A stretch of DNA of 64,000 nucleotides, from the NCBI GenBank assembly GCA_018267475.1, contig JAFDYI010000013.1, positions 1-64,000 of the forward strand. The letters are read 5' to 3'. Shown here piece after piece: positions 23,186-32,151 of this stretch (positions are counted from its first letter, which is position 1; every line of letters starts with the position of its first letter). Below the pieces are notes generated by a model. It saw nothing but the letters and a program-made list of their open reading frames with translations. It was not told where the DNA came from and did no database searches. The translations under genes were made by a program, and so were the position numbers. The stretch is from Bacteroidota bacterium (lineage in GTDB: Bacteria; Bacteroidota; Bacteroidia; B-17B0; Aurantibacillaceae).

Positions 23186-24345
23186 TGAAAAAGGGATATT
23201 TTTTATTTATATTTTTTACAGTAGCTTCGTGTAATACGGTTTTTATTACAAAGTCTGCCATTATAACATCTAAGGCACACGTATCTATTTTAGGAGAGAA
23301 ACAAGTTTTACCTTACGAAGATGTTTTTCGCACCATAGTATTAACCGTTAAAATAAAAGGACAACCATATCGCTTTATTTTTGATACCGGGGCGGGCGGC
23401 ACGGTTATATCAAAAGAGTTGGCTAAAGCGCTTAATTTAGAAACAGAAGGAGGTATTGCCACAAGTGATGCGCACGGCATTGTACAAAAATTGTCGGTTG
23501 GCTATATTGATACAATGTTTTTAGGCAAAATAGCTTATACCCACGTAGGGGTGTTGGTTAGCGATTTTAATAAGGGCGCTATTTTTTCGTGTTTTAAAAA
23601 TATAGACGGCATATTGGGTACGAATGTGATTAAGTTGAATAATTGGCAAATAAATTTTGACAGCGCAACAGTAAGTGTTTTTGATATAAACGCCCCACTC
23701 CCTACGCAAAACACAAAATCAGTTCCGTTTTCTATGATAAACAGAACGCCTTTTGTTGATTTTTCCCTTAATGGCGCCAAAGAGCGTTTTATGATTGATA
23801 TGGGAAAAACTGGGGGAATTTCGGTGTCGCCCCAAACAAAACTTCATTTAACCCCCTTTGCAACCATGGTTGGATATTCTGCTTTTGGTGCTTTTGGCGG
23901 CGCCTTTGATACCACCCAAATGTATAAAACAACACTTTCTAACCCCACGCTAACGGTTTCTAACGAAACCATCACGCAATCAAAAAAACTAGGCTCTTTA
24001 ATTGGAAAGGTGTTTTTAGAAACCCGTTGCTCTTCTGTTATTTTTGATTTCAAAAACAAGTCGCTTTTTTTAAACGAAAGGCCACAAAAAGAAAATAAAC
24101 ATTCCTCCTACGGCTTTAGTTGCGCTCCGCTTGGAAACGTGCTGATTTTAAGCACTAAGCTGCTTCATTTTTCTGACGAGGTAGATCAACTAAATATAGG
24201 CGATACTATTAAAGAAATAAACAACGCATCGGCAAACCCCTGCGATATGTTTACTGAGCTAAGTCGTGCTCAAAAGAATAAAGAAACTATTTTGCTTAAA
24301 TTTTCAAACAACAAAACCCTATCTTTATCGCCTAAACCTTTTTAG
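23185..24345 (+). CDS. Retropepsin-like aspartic protease lipoprotein with PDZ domain
   Basis: About 386 residues. The ATG at 23185 opens a lipoprotein signal (MKKGYFLFIFFTVASC, lipobox VASC), which is preferred over the open frame from 23152. A retropepsin-like half follows: FIFDTGAGGTVISKELA carries the D-T-G active-site motif near residue 63, with DGILGTNVI downstream. A second, similar half has FMIDMGKTGGISVSP, where D-M-G replaces D-T-G. The C-terminal 80 residues look like a PDZ domain (VDQLNIGDTIKEINNASA). Probably an envelope protease; substrate unknown. prmA starts 2 bp after its stop. Confidence 0.75.
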   Translation: MKKGYFLFIFFTVASCNTVFITKSAIITSKAHVSILGEKQVLPYEDVFRTIVLTVKIKGQPYRFIFDTGAGGTVISKELAKALNLETEGGIATSDAHGIVQKLSVGYIDTMFLGKIAYTHVGVLVSDFNKGAIFSCFKNIDGILGTNVIKLNNWQINFDSATVSVFDINAPLPTQNTKSVPFSMINRTPFVDFSLNGAKERFMIDMGKTGGISVSPQTKLHLTPFATMVGYSAFGAFGGAFDTTQMYKTTLSNPTLTVSNETITQSKKLGSLIGKVFLETRCSSVIFDFKNKSLFLNERPQKENKHSSYGFSCAPLGNVLILSTKLLHFSDEVDQLNIGDTIKEINNASANPCDMFTELSRAQKNKETILLKFSNNKTLSLSPKPF

Positions 24346-24347
24346 GC

Positions 24348-25181
24348 ATGAATTATACTTGCGTAACCTTTGTGGTACATCCGCCCGAGCCGGGCAGCGA
24401 AATTTTAGCCTCTGCCCTAGCCCAACACGCTTTTGAAAGTTTTGTTTTTACCGAAAACGGCTTTGATGCTTTTGTGTTGCAAAGCGAATATAACGAAGCT
24501 TGGGTGTTGGAGCTAAAAAGCGAATTTCCGAACCTGGCGTTTACTCACCAAACAAAAAGCATTGCTAAACAAAATTGGAACGAAGAGTGGGAGCGCAATT
24601 TTACACCGGTGCTTATAGAACCCCACGCGCAAATACGCGCCTCTTTTCACCCCGCCCCTGCCCCACCCCTTATGGATATTTTGATAGAGCCTAAAATGTC
24701 TTTTGGTACCGGCCACCACGCTACCACCAAACTGATGACGCAAGCCCTTTTTGAATACCCAATAAAAGGAAAAAACGTGTTAGACGTGGGTTGCGGCACC
24801 GGCATTTTATCTATAGCCGCAAAAAAATTGGAGGCAAGCAAGGTGCTTGGATTTGATATTGATGAGTGGAGCATAGAAAATGCGCGCGAAAACCGCCAAC
24901 TAAATGGTTTGGCAAAAACAGAAATTGATTTTTTTCAAGGCACTATACAAAAAATAGAAGGCAGCCTGTTTGATGTGGTTTTAGCCAATATAAATCGCAA
25001 CATTTTGCTAAAAGAAATGCCCCAATATGCAGCGGCTTTGAATAAAGGGGGCTTGCTTTTTTTAAGCGGCTTTTTTGTTGCCGATGCCCCTGATTTGATT
25101 GCGGCAGCAGAAACATGCGGACTTTCATTTTTAACACAAAATAGTGATAATGAATGGACTATGCTTGCATTTAATAAATAA
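24348..25181 (+). CDS. prmA: Ribosomal protein L11 methyltransferase PrmA
   Basis: SAM-dependent methyltransferase of 277 residues that trimethylates ribosomal protein L11. Hallmarks: PKMSFGTGHHATTKL before the SAM fold, SAM motif I LDVGCGTGILSIAA (about 147-160), motif II acidic end FDIDEWSIENA, and the catalytic-region VVLANINRNIL (an N-I-N motif, as in PrmA). The N-terminal 100 residues match the substrate-binding domain in size. It follows the aspartic-protease gene by 2 bp, so is probably cotranscribed with it. Confidence 0.92.
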   Translation: MNYTCVTFVVHPPEPGSEILASALAQHAFESFVFTENGFDAFVLQSEYNEAWVLELKSEFPNLAFTHQTKSIAKQNWNEEWERNFTPVLIEPHAQIRASFHPAPAPPLMDILIEPKMSFGTGHHATTKLMTQALFEYPIKGKNVLDVGCGTGILSIAAKKLEASKVLGFDIDEWSIENARENRQLNGLAKTEIDFFQGTIQKIEGSLFDVVLANINRNILLKEMPQYAAALNKGGLLFLSGFFVADAPDLIAAAETCGLSFLTQNSDNEWTMLAFNK

Positions 25182-25202
25182 TCAACTCAAAACCAAATAG
25201 AT

Positions 25203-25889
25203 ATGAAAAAAACAATACTATTTTTTCTAAGTGTAATTTCGCTACACGCTTTTTCGCAAGACAGCACCCGACTAAAACAACGCTTTTCTTTAGGTGTTGG
25301 CCCCTCTTGGGCTTCCCTTTGTTGGGGCGCCAACGCAAACCTTTCCTATGCTTTGTCTAAAAAATTTAACGTAAAAGTAAGGGGTGTTTTAACCGCAGGA
25401 AAAATGGATTACAGTCAAACAAGCTACGATAATTTTATTTCTTATAGCGGCAACACTATTTTTGATTTATCGGCTACGGCTAATTATTTCATCATAGGCA
25501 ATACTAAGCCGGATTGCAAGGCGGCTTTGTATGTAGGCTTGGGCTTGGGTTATTTACGAGTATCCAATACCAGCACGTACATTCTTATTTATAACGGCCC
25601 GGGAGGATTGTATTATGGCGCCGGCTATTCTTCAGGGCAAGAAAAATCTGTTTCTCAATCCGTTTCGGCAACTACCGGCTTAGGGGCTTTGTTTAAGCTA
25701 GGTCCCGGAAAAATTTATATCGAATCGTATATCTCTGTGGGTTTTGCGGGGGCTTATACCGGATACGATTACTTTTTAAACAATCAAATCCCGCCTCAAT
25801 TTCAGCAGAACACATATAGTGATAAATTTGGTGCTGGCCTTTTCGGCGGTATTTTGTGTGCTAATGTGGGCTACGCCGTTCCGTTTTAA
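25203..25889 (+). CDS. Outer membrane beta-barrel protein, hypothetical
   Basis: A 228-residue protein with a signal peptide (MKKTILFFLSVISLHAFSQ) and amphipathic strands with Gly/Tyr turns (LYVGLGLGYLRV; GPGGLYYGAGY), ending in a hydrophobic strand (LCANVGYAVPF) as in outer-membrane barrels. No specific family recognised. It lies 21 bp after prmA; a parS-like site begins 7 bp after its stop, so any terminator for this operon is not obvious. Confidence 0.7.
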   Translation: MKKTILFFLSVISLHAFSQDSTRLKQRFSLGVGPSWASLCWGANANLSYALSKKFNVKVRGVLTAGKMDYSQTSYDNFISYSGNTIFDLSATANYFIIGNTKPDCKAALYVGLGLGYLRVSNTSTYILIYNGPGGLYYGAGYSSGQEKSVSQSVSATTGLGALFKLGPGKIYIESYISVGFAGAYTGYDYFLNNQIPPQFQQNTYSDKFGAGLFGGILCANVGYAVPF

Positions 25890-25895
25890 TTTTTT

Positions 25896-25911
25896 TGTTC
25901 CACGTGAAACC
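25896..25911. other. parS-like site 1
   Basis: TGTTCCACGTGAAACC matches the ParB-binding consensus TGTTTCACGTGAAACA at 14 of 16 positions. First of three such sites within 2 kb. Confidence 0.75.
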
Positions 25912-25920
25912 TTTTAAATT

Positions 25921-26826
25921 ATGAATAAAGCACCTGTAAAAAGGCGGTATGCCGCGCTTTTCATTTTCATTTTAAAATGGGCTTTGCCTGCGCTTTCGCA
26001 GCCCTATGTAGATTTGCTAAACACCAGTGCCCAGGTAGTGCCCACCACTTACAACGACGCCCTAAAAAGCAAAAATCTTACCACCAATTATTTTGTAAAT
26101 CTAATGGCGCCCATTCGCTTAGATTCTAATAATACCATAATCATCCGTTTTTATGGGGAAAATCTGCAGTCCTCTATTTCCAATAGTTTGTACTCTAAAT
26201 CATACAGCGTGTATTCGGCCATTTTACCCATAGGTTATCAGTATCAAACCAAAAATAAAAAATGGAAACTCGCGGGTTTGGCTATGCCCAAACTAAGCAG
26301 CGATTTTAAAGACAAGCTAAGCGGTTACGACTTTCAAATGGGGGCTTATGCTTTGCTCACCTTTCAAAAATCGAAAACACTGGCGTTTAAGTTAGGGGGT
26401 TTTTACAATGCCGAGTATTTTGATAAGTATTATTTTTGGCCGCTTTTTAGCGTGGATTGGAAAGTGTCTAACCGCTGGCAAATGTACGGAGTGCTGCCCC
26501 AGTTTTATAGAATAGAATACGCCGCCATAAAAAAGAAAATATACACCGGCTTGGCTTTTAAGGCCTATACCCGCTCCTACCGTCTCAGCAGCGCCTACAA
26601 CCACGATTATGTAAAAAATTACGAAGCGCACATCAAACTCTTTGTAGATTTCTATCTAAAAAACAATTTTGTACTGTTTGCCGAGGCCGGCCACACCCTT
26701 TTTTATAGCCCAAAAGAGTATAATCAAAACAATATTTTAGCGAACAACGCAGGGGTTTTTAGCCCTATAAACAGCGGTTTTTTATTCAATGCAGGCTTGG
26801 CCTATCGCATTCGTTTCGATTATTAG
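25921..26826 (+). CDS. Outer membrane protein, DUF6268-like
   Basis: A 301-residue protein with a signal peptide (basic start, then ALFIFILKWALPALSQ) and a body of alternating strands with many aromatic residues (YQYQTKNKKWKLAG; YFWPLFSVDWKVSNRWQMYGVLPQFYRIEY), ending LFNAGLAYRIRFDY, a typical barrel C-terminus. It resembles DUF6268 proteins of Bacteroidota, but from memory only. It begins 9 bp after parS-like site 1, so ParB binding could affect its expression. It ends before a bidirectional terminator. Confidence 0.65.
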   Translation: MNKAPVKRRYAALFIFILKWALPALSQPYVDLLNTSAQVVPTTYNDALKSKNLTTNYFVNLMAPIRLDSNNTIIIRFYGENLQSSISNSLYSKSYSVYSAILPIGYQYQTKNKKWKLAGLAMPKLSSDFKDKLSGYDFQMGAYALLTFQKSKTLAFKLGGFYNAEYFDKYYFWPLFSVDWKVSNRWQMYGVLPQFYRIEYAAIKKKIYTGLAFKAYTRSYRLSSAYNHDYVKNYEAHIKLFVDFYLKNNFVLFAEAGHTLFYSPKEYNQNNILANNAGVFSPINSGFLFNAGLAYRIRFDY

Positions 26827-26830
26827 GGTG

Positions 26831-26897
26831 TTCCCGCTCACTTCGTTCGCGGTCGGGCTTTACGCGCTACATGGTAGCCGGCTGCAATCCCTAACAC
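26831..26897. repeat. REP-like intergenic element
   Basis: Contains CCCGCTCACTTCGTTCGCGGTCGGG, a partly self-complementary GC-rich block, followed by GTAGCCGGCTGCAATCCC. Similar blocks are, in my recollection, common between Bacteroidota genes. Only one copy occurs in this window. Confidence 0.3.
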
Positions 26898-26908
26898 AAA
26901 GCGGCAAC

Positions 26909-26938
26909 AAAAAAGCCCTCTTTTAGGAGGGCTTTTTC
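26909..26938. terminator. Bidirectional terminator
   Basis: AAAAGCCCTC (26911-26920), loop TTTTAG, GAGGGCTTTT (26927-26936), with T runs on both strands. It separates the convergent genes ending at 26826 and 26964. Confidence 0.9.
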
Positions 26939-26942
26939 TTTT

Positions 26943-26958
26943 TGTTTCACGTGGAACA
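26943..26958. other. parS-like site 2
   Basis: TGTTTCACGTGGAACA, 15 of 16 to the ParB-binding consensus; the best of the three sites. Lies in the convergent gap right after the terminator. Confidence 0.85.
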
Positions 26959-26963
26959 AATCT

Positions 26964-27860
26964 TTAGTTTTTTCTAAAAACGTATATCTGACTGGAAAAT
27001 TCTTTGCCTGTTTTATTGGCTTTAATGTTTGAAACAAGGCCGCGCCAAAAAGCGGCTACAAGCTTGTTGCTGCCTGTTTTATACTTCTCGCTAAGCATGG
27101 ATACATAAAAAGAATCAAACACCATGGGTAGGGTTTTTATTAAGCTAAAGCCTTGTTCTTTCATTAAAGCTTCCATATCTTTTGGTGCAAAGTGCCAAAG
27201 GTGGCGGGGTACATCATAAGCCGCCCAATGCTTTTTATAGTGTTTTGCGTCGTGGCTTTCGGGGTTGGGTACGGCTACAATAAAAATCCCTTTTTCTTTT
27301 AAAACGCATTTAAGGGTGTTAATGGTTTCTTTTAAATCGGGTACGTGTTCTAAAACATGCCAGGCGCTTATGCAATCAAAATTAGAAAAAGAAGGATTTT
27401 GTTGAGCTTCTTGTAAAGAAGAAAAAGAGCTAATGCCAAATTTGTCGGCCATAACTTTGCGCGCCACCTCATCAGGCTCTATTCCTATAGCCTCCCATTT
27501 GTTGGTTTTGCAGGTGTTTAAAAAAGCTCCCGTCCCGGCGCCATAATCTAAAATTTTCCCGTTTTTTTGTCGGGTATGTTGCATTACTAATTGCAATTTT
27601 TTTATAAGGGTATAACTGCGCACCCAGTGATAGGCTTTGTTTACCAAGCCTTTTTTGGTGTCGGAGTGCGAAATGTAATCTTCGGCTTTGTAGTAGTTTC
27701 CCAGGTCGGTGTCTTGGGGGCGGGGAGAGGTGAATTTAAAACCGCAATCCGAACATTTTCGAATGACAAATTCCGTTTGAGAAACGGTATAGTCTTTACA
27801 ACTTAAAAAGGCTTCTGATTTGCTTGAGCCGCAAACGAGGCAGGTATTAATTTCTTTCAT
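26964..27860 (-). CDS. Class I SAM-dependent methyltransferase with zinc-binding N-terminus
   Basis: A 298-residue protein. Residues 1-45 hold two Cys pairs (CLVCGSS and CSDCGF), a likely zinc knuckle, followed by TSPRPQ. The SAM fold (Methyltransf_23 type) has motif I LDYGAGTGAF near 104, an acidic loop GIEPDE, and SAWHVLEHVPD near 166. C-terminal residues include VPRHLWHFAP, common in sugar or polysaccharide-linked methyltransferases. Substrate unknown. It is flanked by parS-like sites on both sides (26943 and 27869), which may be the reason for its relatively open spacing. Confidence 0.85.
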   Translation of the reverse strand: MKEINTCLVCGSSKSEAFLSCKDYTVSQTEFVIRKCSDCGFKFTSPRPQDTDLGNYYKAEDYISHSDTKKGLVNKAYHWVRSYTLIKKLQLVMQHTRQKNGKILDYGAGTGAFLNTCKTNKWEAIGIEPDEVARKVMADKFGISSFSSLQEAQQNPSFSNFDCISAWHVLEHVPDLKETINTLKCVLKEKGIFIVAVPNPESHDAKHYKKHWAAYDVPRHLWHFAPKDMEALMKEQGFSLIKTLPMVFDSFYVSMLSEKYKTGSNKLVAAFWRGLVSNIKANKTGKEFSSQIYVFRKN

Positions 27861-27868
27861 ATTAAACT

Positions 27869-27884
27869 TGTTCCACGTGGAACT
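27869..27884. other. parS-like site 3
   Basis: TGTTCCACGTGGAACT, a near-perfect palindrome, 13 of 16 to the B. subtilis consensus and matching TGTTYCACGTGRAACW. Between the methyltransferase start and mnmG end. Confidence 0.8.
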
Positions 27885-27954
27885 ATTGGGTTGGTTTTTA
27901 AAATAGGGATATTCAAAAAATTTTCACAATACATTTATTATCAACAAGATATTC

Positions 27955-29841
27955 TCATCTACCCATAAAAATCATTAAAATAGAAACATCAGAGGGGTTG
28001 ATGCCCGAAATGCGCGAGGCCTGCCCCAGGGTTTGGGGTTTTATTTTTTTTAGTTTTTCACGGGCTTCGGCCGATAGGCTGTGCACAGCATCGTAGTTAA
28101 AATCGGGGCGTAGCTTTAGTTCTTCCAATCGTTTTAGTTTGTCCGCATTTTCGTTTTCGCGCTCAATGTAGCCTTCGTATTTCATTAAAATTTCGGCCTG
28201 TTCAATGGTTTCTTTATCAAAAGAAGAGATGTTTTTATCTAAATGGTTGCAGTAGCGCAGCATGTCGGGAATAGAGATGTTGGGGCGCGAAAGCACATTG
28301 TGATAGCGTACTTTTTGGTGAATGGGGGAGGAGTTGATGCTTTCTAAAAAAGGATTTATTTCGGAAGGCTCTATGCTGTTGTTTTTGAAGTAATCTATAA
28401 TTTTATTTGCGTTTGCTGTTTTTTTCTCCACGCATTGCAGGCGCTCGGCAGAGGCAAGTCCTAATTTATGCGAAATAGGGGTAAGGCGCACATCGGCATT
28501 ATCTTGTCGCAACAACAAACGATACTCCGAACGAGAGGTAAACATGCGGTAGGGTTCGTCGGTGCCTTTATTGACCAAATCGTCTATCAGTACACCAATA
28601 TAGGCTTCGTAGCGGTTTAAAACAAGGCTTTCTTTTTCGTTTATTTTCAGGTGTGCGTTTATTCCGGCCATAAGTCCTTGGCAGGCAGCCTCTTCGTAAC
28701 CGGTGGTGCCGTTTATTTGCCCTGCAAAATACAGATTGTCAGCAAGTTGCGTTTCTAGGGTTAATTTTAGTTGGGTAGGGGGGAAGTAGTCGTATTCAAT
28801 AGCGTATCCTGGGCGAAACATTTTTACTTTTTCTAAGCCCGGTATTAGTTGCAGGGCTTTTAATTGCACCTCTTCGGGCAAGGAGGTAGAAAAGCCGTTG
28901 AGGTAAATCTCAACGGTGTCCCAGCCTTCGGGTTCTATAAACAGTTGGTGGCGTTCTCTTTCAGAAAAACGGTTTATTTTATCTTCTATAGAGGGGCAGT
29001 ATCGGGGGCCCAGGCCTTGTATGCGCCCGGCAAACATGGGCGATTTTTCAAAACCTGTTTTTAAAATATCGTGTACTTGCGGGTTGGTGTAGGTAATGTG
29101 ACAAGGGGTTTGCTTTTTTGCTTTTTCGCCCATAAAAGGAGAGGTGTTTTCGAGATAAGAAAACTTATCAATAAACGCGTCGCCTTCTTGTATTTCGGTT
29201 TTGGTATAGTCAATACTACGGCCATCAAGGCGTGGCGGAGTGCCCGTTTTCATACGCCCGCTTTCAAAGCCTAGCTGCACCAATTGTTCGGTAATGCCGT
29301 ATGCGGCTTTTTCGCCGGTTCGCCCACCCGAAAAATTCTTTTCGCCGATGTGAATGATGCCGTTTAAAAAAGTACCATTGGTAAGCACCACTGCCTTAGA
29401 GTGAAAGGCAAGGCCCATGCCGGTAACAACCCCCTCTACTCTTTTTCCGTCTTTGCTGATGAGCAATGCGTTTACGGTATCTTGCCAAAAATCTACTTTT
29501 GGGGTTTGTTCCAACATTTTGCGCCATTCGGCTGCAAACATCATGCGATCGTTTTGCGTGCGGGGGCTCCACATGGCAGGTCCTTTGCTGCGGTTGAGCA
29601 TACGAAACTGTATGGCAGACCTATCCGATACAATACCCGAATAGCCACCCAGCGCATCTATCTCTCGCACAATTTGCCCTTTGGCAATGCCTCCCATAGC
29701 GGGGTTGCAGCTCATTTGTGCAATGGTTTGCATGTTCATGGTGATGAGTAATACCCGAGAACCCATATTGGCGGCGGCGGCAGCGGCTTCGCAGCCGGCG
29801 TGGCCGGCGCCTACAACAATAATATCGTAAGATGATTGCAC
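27955..29841 (-). CDS. mnmG: tRNA uridine 5-carboxymethylaminomethyl modification enzyme MnmG (GidA)
   Basis: FAD-dependent enzyme acting with MnmE to modify U34 of certain tRNAs. The FAD motif VGAGHAGCEAA is at the N-terminus; other hallmarks are NPAMGGIAKGQIVREIDALGG, TNGTFLNG, KTGTPPRLDGRS, YCPSIEDKI, GQINGTTGYEEAA and SRSEYRLLLRQDNAD. About 628 residues, full length. The frame opens with TTG at 29847, but a minus-strand -7 element TATTTTTG overlaps that codon (29852-29845) and a second lies at 29866-29859; GTG at 29841 (QSSYDIIVVGAG follows) is the likely start. mnmG is often origin-proximal, in keeping with the nearby parS-like sites. Confidence 0.95.
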   Translation of the reverse strand: MQSSYDIIVVGAGHAGCEAAAAAANMGSRVLLITMNMQTIAQMSCNPAMGGIAKGQIVREIDALGGYSGIVSDRSAIQFRMLNRSKGPAMWSPRTQNDRMMFAAEWRKMLEQTPKVDFWQDTVNALLISKDGKRVEGVVTGMGLAFHSKAVVLTNGTFLNGIIHIGEKNFSGGRTGEKAAYGITEQLVQLGFESGRMKTGTPPRLDGRSIDYTKTEIQEGDAFIDKFSYLENTSPFMGEKAKKQTPCHITYTNPQVHDILKTGFEKSPMFAGRIQGLGPRYCPSIEDKINRFSERERHQLFIEPEGWDTVEIYLNGFSTSLPEEVQLKALQLIPGLEKVKMFRPGYAIEYDYFPPTQLKLTLETQLADNLYFAGQINGTTGYEEAACQGLMAGINAHLKINEKESLVLNRYEAYIGVLIDDLVNKGTDEPYRMFTSRSEYRLLLRQDNADVRLTPISHKLGLASAERLQCVEKKTANANKIIDYFKNNSIEPSEINPFLESINSSPIHQKVRYHNVLSRPNISIPDMLRYCNHLDKNISSFDKETIEQAEILMKYEGYIERENENADKLKRLEELKLRPDFNYDAVHSLSAEAREKLKKIKPQTLGQASRISGINPSDVSILMIFMGR

Positions 29842-29923
29842 AAACAAAAATAAGGGAGCAAAAATACAAATTAAAAAGGAATTTGTTTTTAACGGAAGCT
29901 TCCCGGGGTTTTTTACAAAATAG

Positions 29924-31477
29924 TTACCTAAGCATATAATGCAGGCCTACACTTTCTTTACGACGCATGGCGTGTTTTATAATTAGGTAGCCCACACAAA
30001 TAAGGTTTCTAAGTTGGCACAGTTTGGGCGATATGGTGGTTTTGTCGTATAGGGTTTCGTTTTCTTTATATAAAATTTCTAGTCTGTCAAAGGCACGTTG
30101 CAGGCGTAAGGGCGAGCGCACAATGCCCACGTAGTTGCTCATAATTTGTTGCACTTCTTTTAGACTTTGTGTAATCAAAACCATTTCTTCGGGGTGTTCG
30201 GTTCCCTCGGCATTCCAGTTGGGTACAGCATCTTTAAAAGCGATGGTTTTCATTTTTTCTATAGCATCTTTAGAGCCGTTGTGGGCATATACTACGGCTT
30301 CTAACAACGAGTTGCTGGCTAAGCGGTTGGCTCCGTGCAGGCCGGTGCGCGAGCATTCGCCTACGGCGTATAAATGTTGTATGCTGGATTGCGCTTGTTT
30401 GTTTACCACAATGCCTCCGCACAAATAATGGGCGGCCGGTACTACCGGTATCATTTGTTTAAAGGGGTCTATACCCAAGCTCATGCACTTGTTGTATATA
30501 TTCGGAAAGTGTTCAATAAACCCTTTTCTATCCAGGTGTCGGCAATCTAAATATAAATAATCGTTCCCGGTTATTTTCATTTCGTTATCAATAGCTCGGG
30601 CTACGATATCCCTAGGAGCTAAAGAGCCTCGCTGGTCGTATTGCTGCATAAATTCAGTTCCATCTGCGTTGCGTAATACGGCTCCAAAGCCACGTACTGC
30701 TTCTGAAATTAAAAAGCTGGGCTGTTCGTTTGGGTTGTATAAAGAGGTGGGGTGAAACTGTACAAACTCCATGTCTTGCACGTATCCTTTGGCGCGATAT
30801 ACCATAGCGATGCCATCGCCGGTAGCAATAAGGGGGTTGGTAGTAGTGGCATACACTTGCCCTACACCTCCGGTAGCCATGCAGGTAATTTTTGATAAAA
30901 TGGTTTCTATTTTTTGACTGCGTATGTTTAACACATATACCCCATAGCAGGTAATATCTTTGGTGTTAGAAGTAACAATTTCTCCTAGGTGGTGTTGGGT
31001 AATAATATCAATAGCAAAATAGTGGTTGGCAATGGTAATGTTGGGGTGCTCGTGTACTTTTTTTAGGAGGGCGCGTTCTATTTCTTTTCCGGTGGCGTCT
31101 TTATAGTGCAAAATACGGTGTTCGCTATGGCCTCCCTCGCGGGCTAAATCAAAGCTCCCTTCGGCGGTTTTGTCAAAAGAGGTTCCTATATCCATCAGCT
31201 CTTGTATGCGTTCGGGGGCTTGTGTTACTACGGTTCGTACCGCTTCGTCGTCGTTTAGGTTGGCACCCGCATCAAAGGTGTCTTGTATGTGTTTTTCAAA
31301 GTTGTCGTGCTCATTCCATACGGCGGCAATACCCCCTTGGGCGTATTTGGTGTTGGTTTCGTCTTCGTTGGCTTTAGTAATAATTAAAACCTTGCCGTGT
31401 GCAGCTGTTTTAAGGGCAAAACTTAAACCCGCAATGCCCGAGCCTATAATTAAAAAATCAAACTTTTGTTGTGCCAT
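29924..31477 (-). CDS. nadB: L-aspartate oxidase NadB
   Basis: FAD enzyme that oxidises L-aspartate to iminoaspartate, the substrate of NadA (encoded at 3.25 kb). Motifs: FAD GSGIAGLSFAL at the N-terminus, KYAQGGIAAVW, REGGHSEHRILHYKDATG (active-site region), ATGGVGQVY, MEFVQFHPTSLY, HYLCGGIVV, GECSRTGLHGANRLASNSLLEAVVY. About 517 residues, normal. The ATG at 31477 (MAQQKFDFL) is preferred over the open frame to 31510 because it directly precedes the FAD motif as in the family. It is divergent from the Nfu-type gene, with 53 bp between starts. Confidence 0.95.
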   Translation of the reverse strand: MAQQKFDFLIIGSGIAGLSFALKTAAHGKVLIITKANEDETNTKYAQGGIAAVWNEHDNFEKHIQDTFDAGANLNDDEAVRTVVTQAPERIQELMDIGTSFDKTAEGSFDLAREGGHSEHRILHYKDATGKEIERALLKKVHEHPNITIANHYFAIDIITQHHLGEIVTSNTKDITCYGVYVLNIRSQKIETILSKITCMATGGVGQVYATTTNPLIATGDGIAMVYRAKGYVQDMEFVQFHPTSLYNPNEQPSFLISEAVRGFGAVLRNADGTEFMQQYDQRGSLAPRDIVARAIDNEMKITGNDYLYLDCRHLDRKGFIEHFPNIYNKCMSLGIDPFKQMIPVVPAAHYLCGGIVVNKQAQSSIQHLYAVGECSRTGLHGANRLASNSLLEAVVYAHNGSKDAIEKMKTIAFKDAVPNWNAEGTEHPEEMVLITQSLKEVQQIMSNYVGIVRSPLRLQRAFDRLEILYKENETLYDKTTISPKLCQLRNLICVGYLIIKHAMRRKESVGLHYMLR

Positions 31478-31493
31478 TCCATTAAAATCGTCG

Positions 31494-31501
31494 TACCTTT
31501 G
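31494..31501 (+). promoter_or_regulatory. -7 element for nfu
   Basis: TACCTTTG, 29 bp before the ATG at 31531, in the divergent nadB-nfu gap. Confidence 0.45.
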
Positions 31502-31530
31502 CAGGCACAAAGAAACAAAAAATCTTCACC

Positions 31531-32148
31531 ATGGATGCGCCCGAAGTTCCTTTTATGATATACGCCGAATCGACCCCCAACCCGGCATCAATGAAATTTG
31601 TAGCAAACAAAATGCTTTTAGAAGCAGGCGCTACCGTTCAATACGGCAGCATAGCCGAAACGAAGCAGGCCCCTTTGGCACAAAAATTATTTGAGTTTCC
31701 GTTTGTAAAGCAGGTTTTTATTTCGGCCAACTATGTTGTTGTAACCAAACATGATTTTATTGGTTGGGACGAGATTCTTTTGGAAACACGTAGTTTTATT
31801 AGCGAGTATTTGAATAAAAAAAACCCGGTAGTGTTGGCTCTGCCTACAAAAGAGGTGGCGGTAGATAATACGTTTAAAGAAACAAAAAGCGTGTTTACCG
31901 AGCATGCAGCCCCTAAAAACGAAACAGAAGCTAAAATTATAGAAACCTTAGAACAATACATTCGCCCGGCGGTAGAGCAAGATGGGGGCATGATTGTATT
32001 TGCGGGTTTTGACGAGGGGGTTGTAAAAGTACAAATGAAAGGCTCTTGCCAGGGCTGCCCCAGCAGTACGATGACTCTTAAAGCGGGGATAGAAGGCTTG
32101 TTAAAACGCCTGATGCCCGAAGAGGTAAAAGAAGTAGTATCTGTTTAA
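31531..32148 (+). CDS. Nfu-type Fe-S cluster carrier (NifU-like)
   Basis: A 205-residue scaffold/carrier that delivers 4Fe-4S clusters to apoproteins. The N-terminal Nfu_N domain (about residues 10-95) begins IYAESTPNPASMKFV; after a linker, the NifU C-terminal domain (about 130-200) has RPAVEQDGGMIVF and the CxxC pair in GSCQGCPSST, both cysteines present. Divergence from nadB places it beside NAD synthesis; NadA, which needs a 4Fe-4S cluster, would be a natural client, but this is inference. It ends 3 bp from the convergent gldC stop. Confidence 0.92.
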   Translation: MDAPEVPFMIYAESTPNPASMKFVANKMLLEAGATVQYGSIAETKQAPLAQKLFEFPFVKQVFISANYVVVTKHDFIGWDEILLETRSFISEYLNKKNPVVLALPTKEVAVDNTFKETKSVFTEHAAPKNETEAKIIETLEQYIRPAVEQDGGMIVFAGFDEGVVKVQMKGSCQGCPSSTMTLKAGIEGLLKRLMPEEVKEVVSV

Positions 32149-32151
32149 AAA

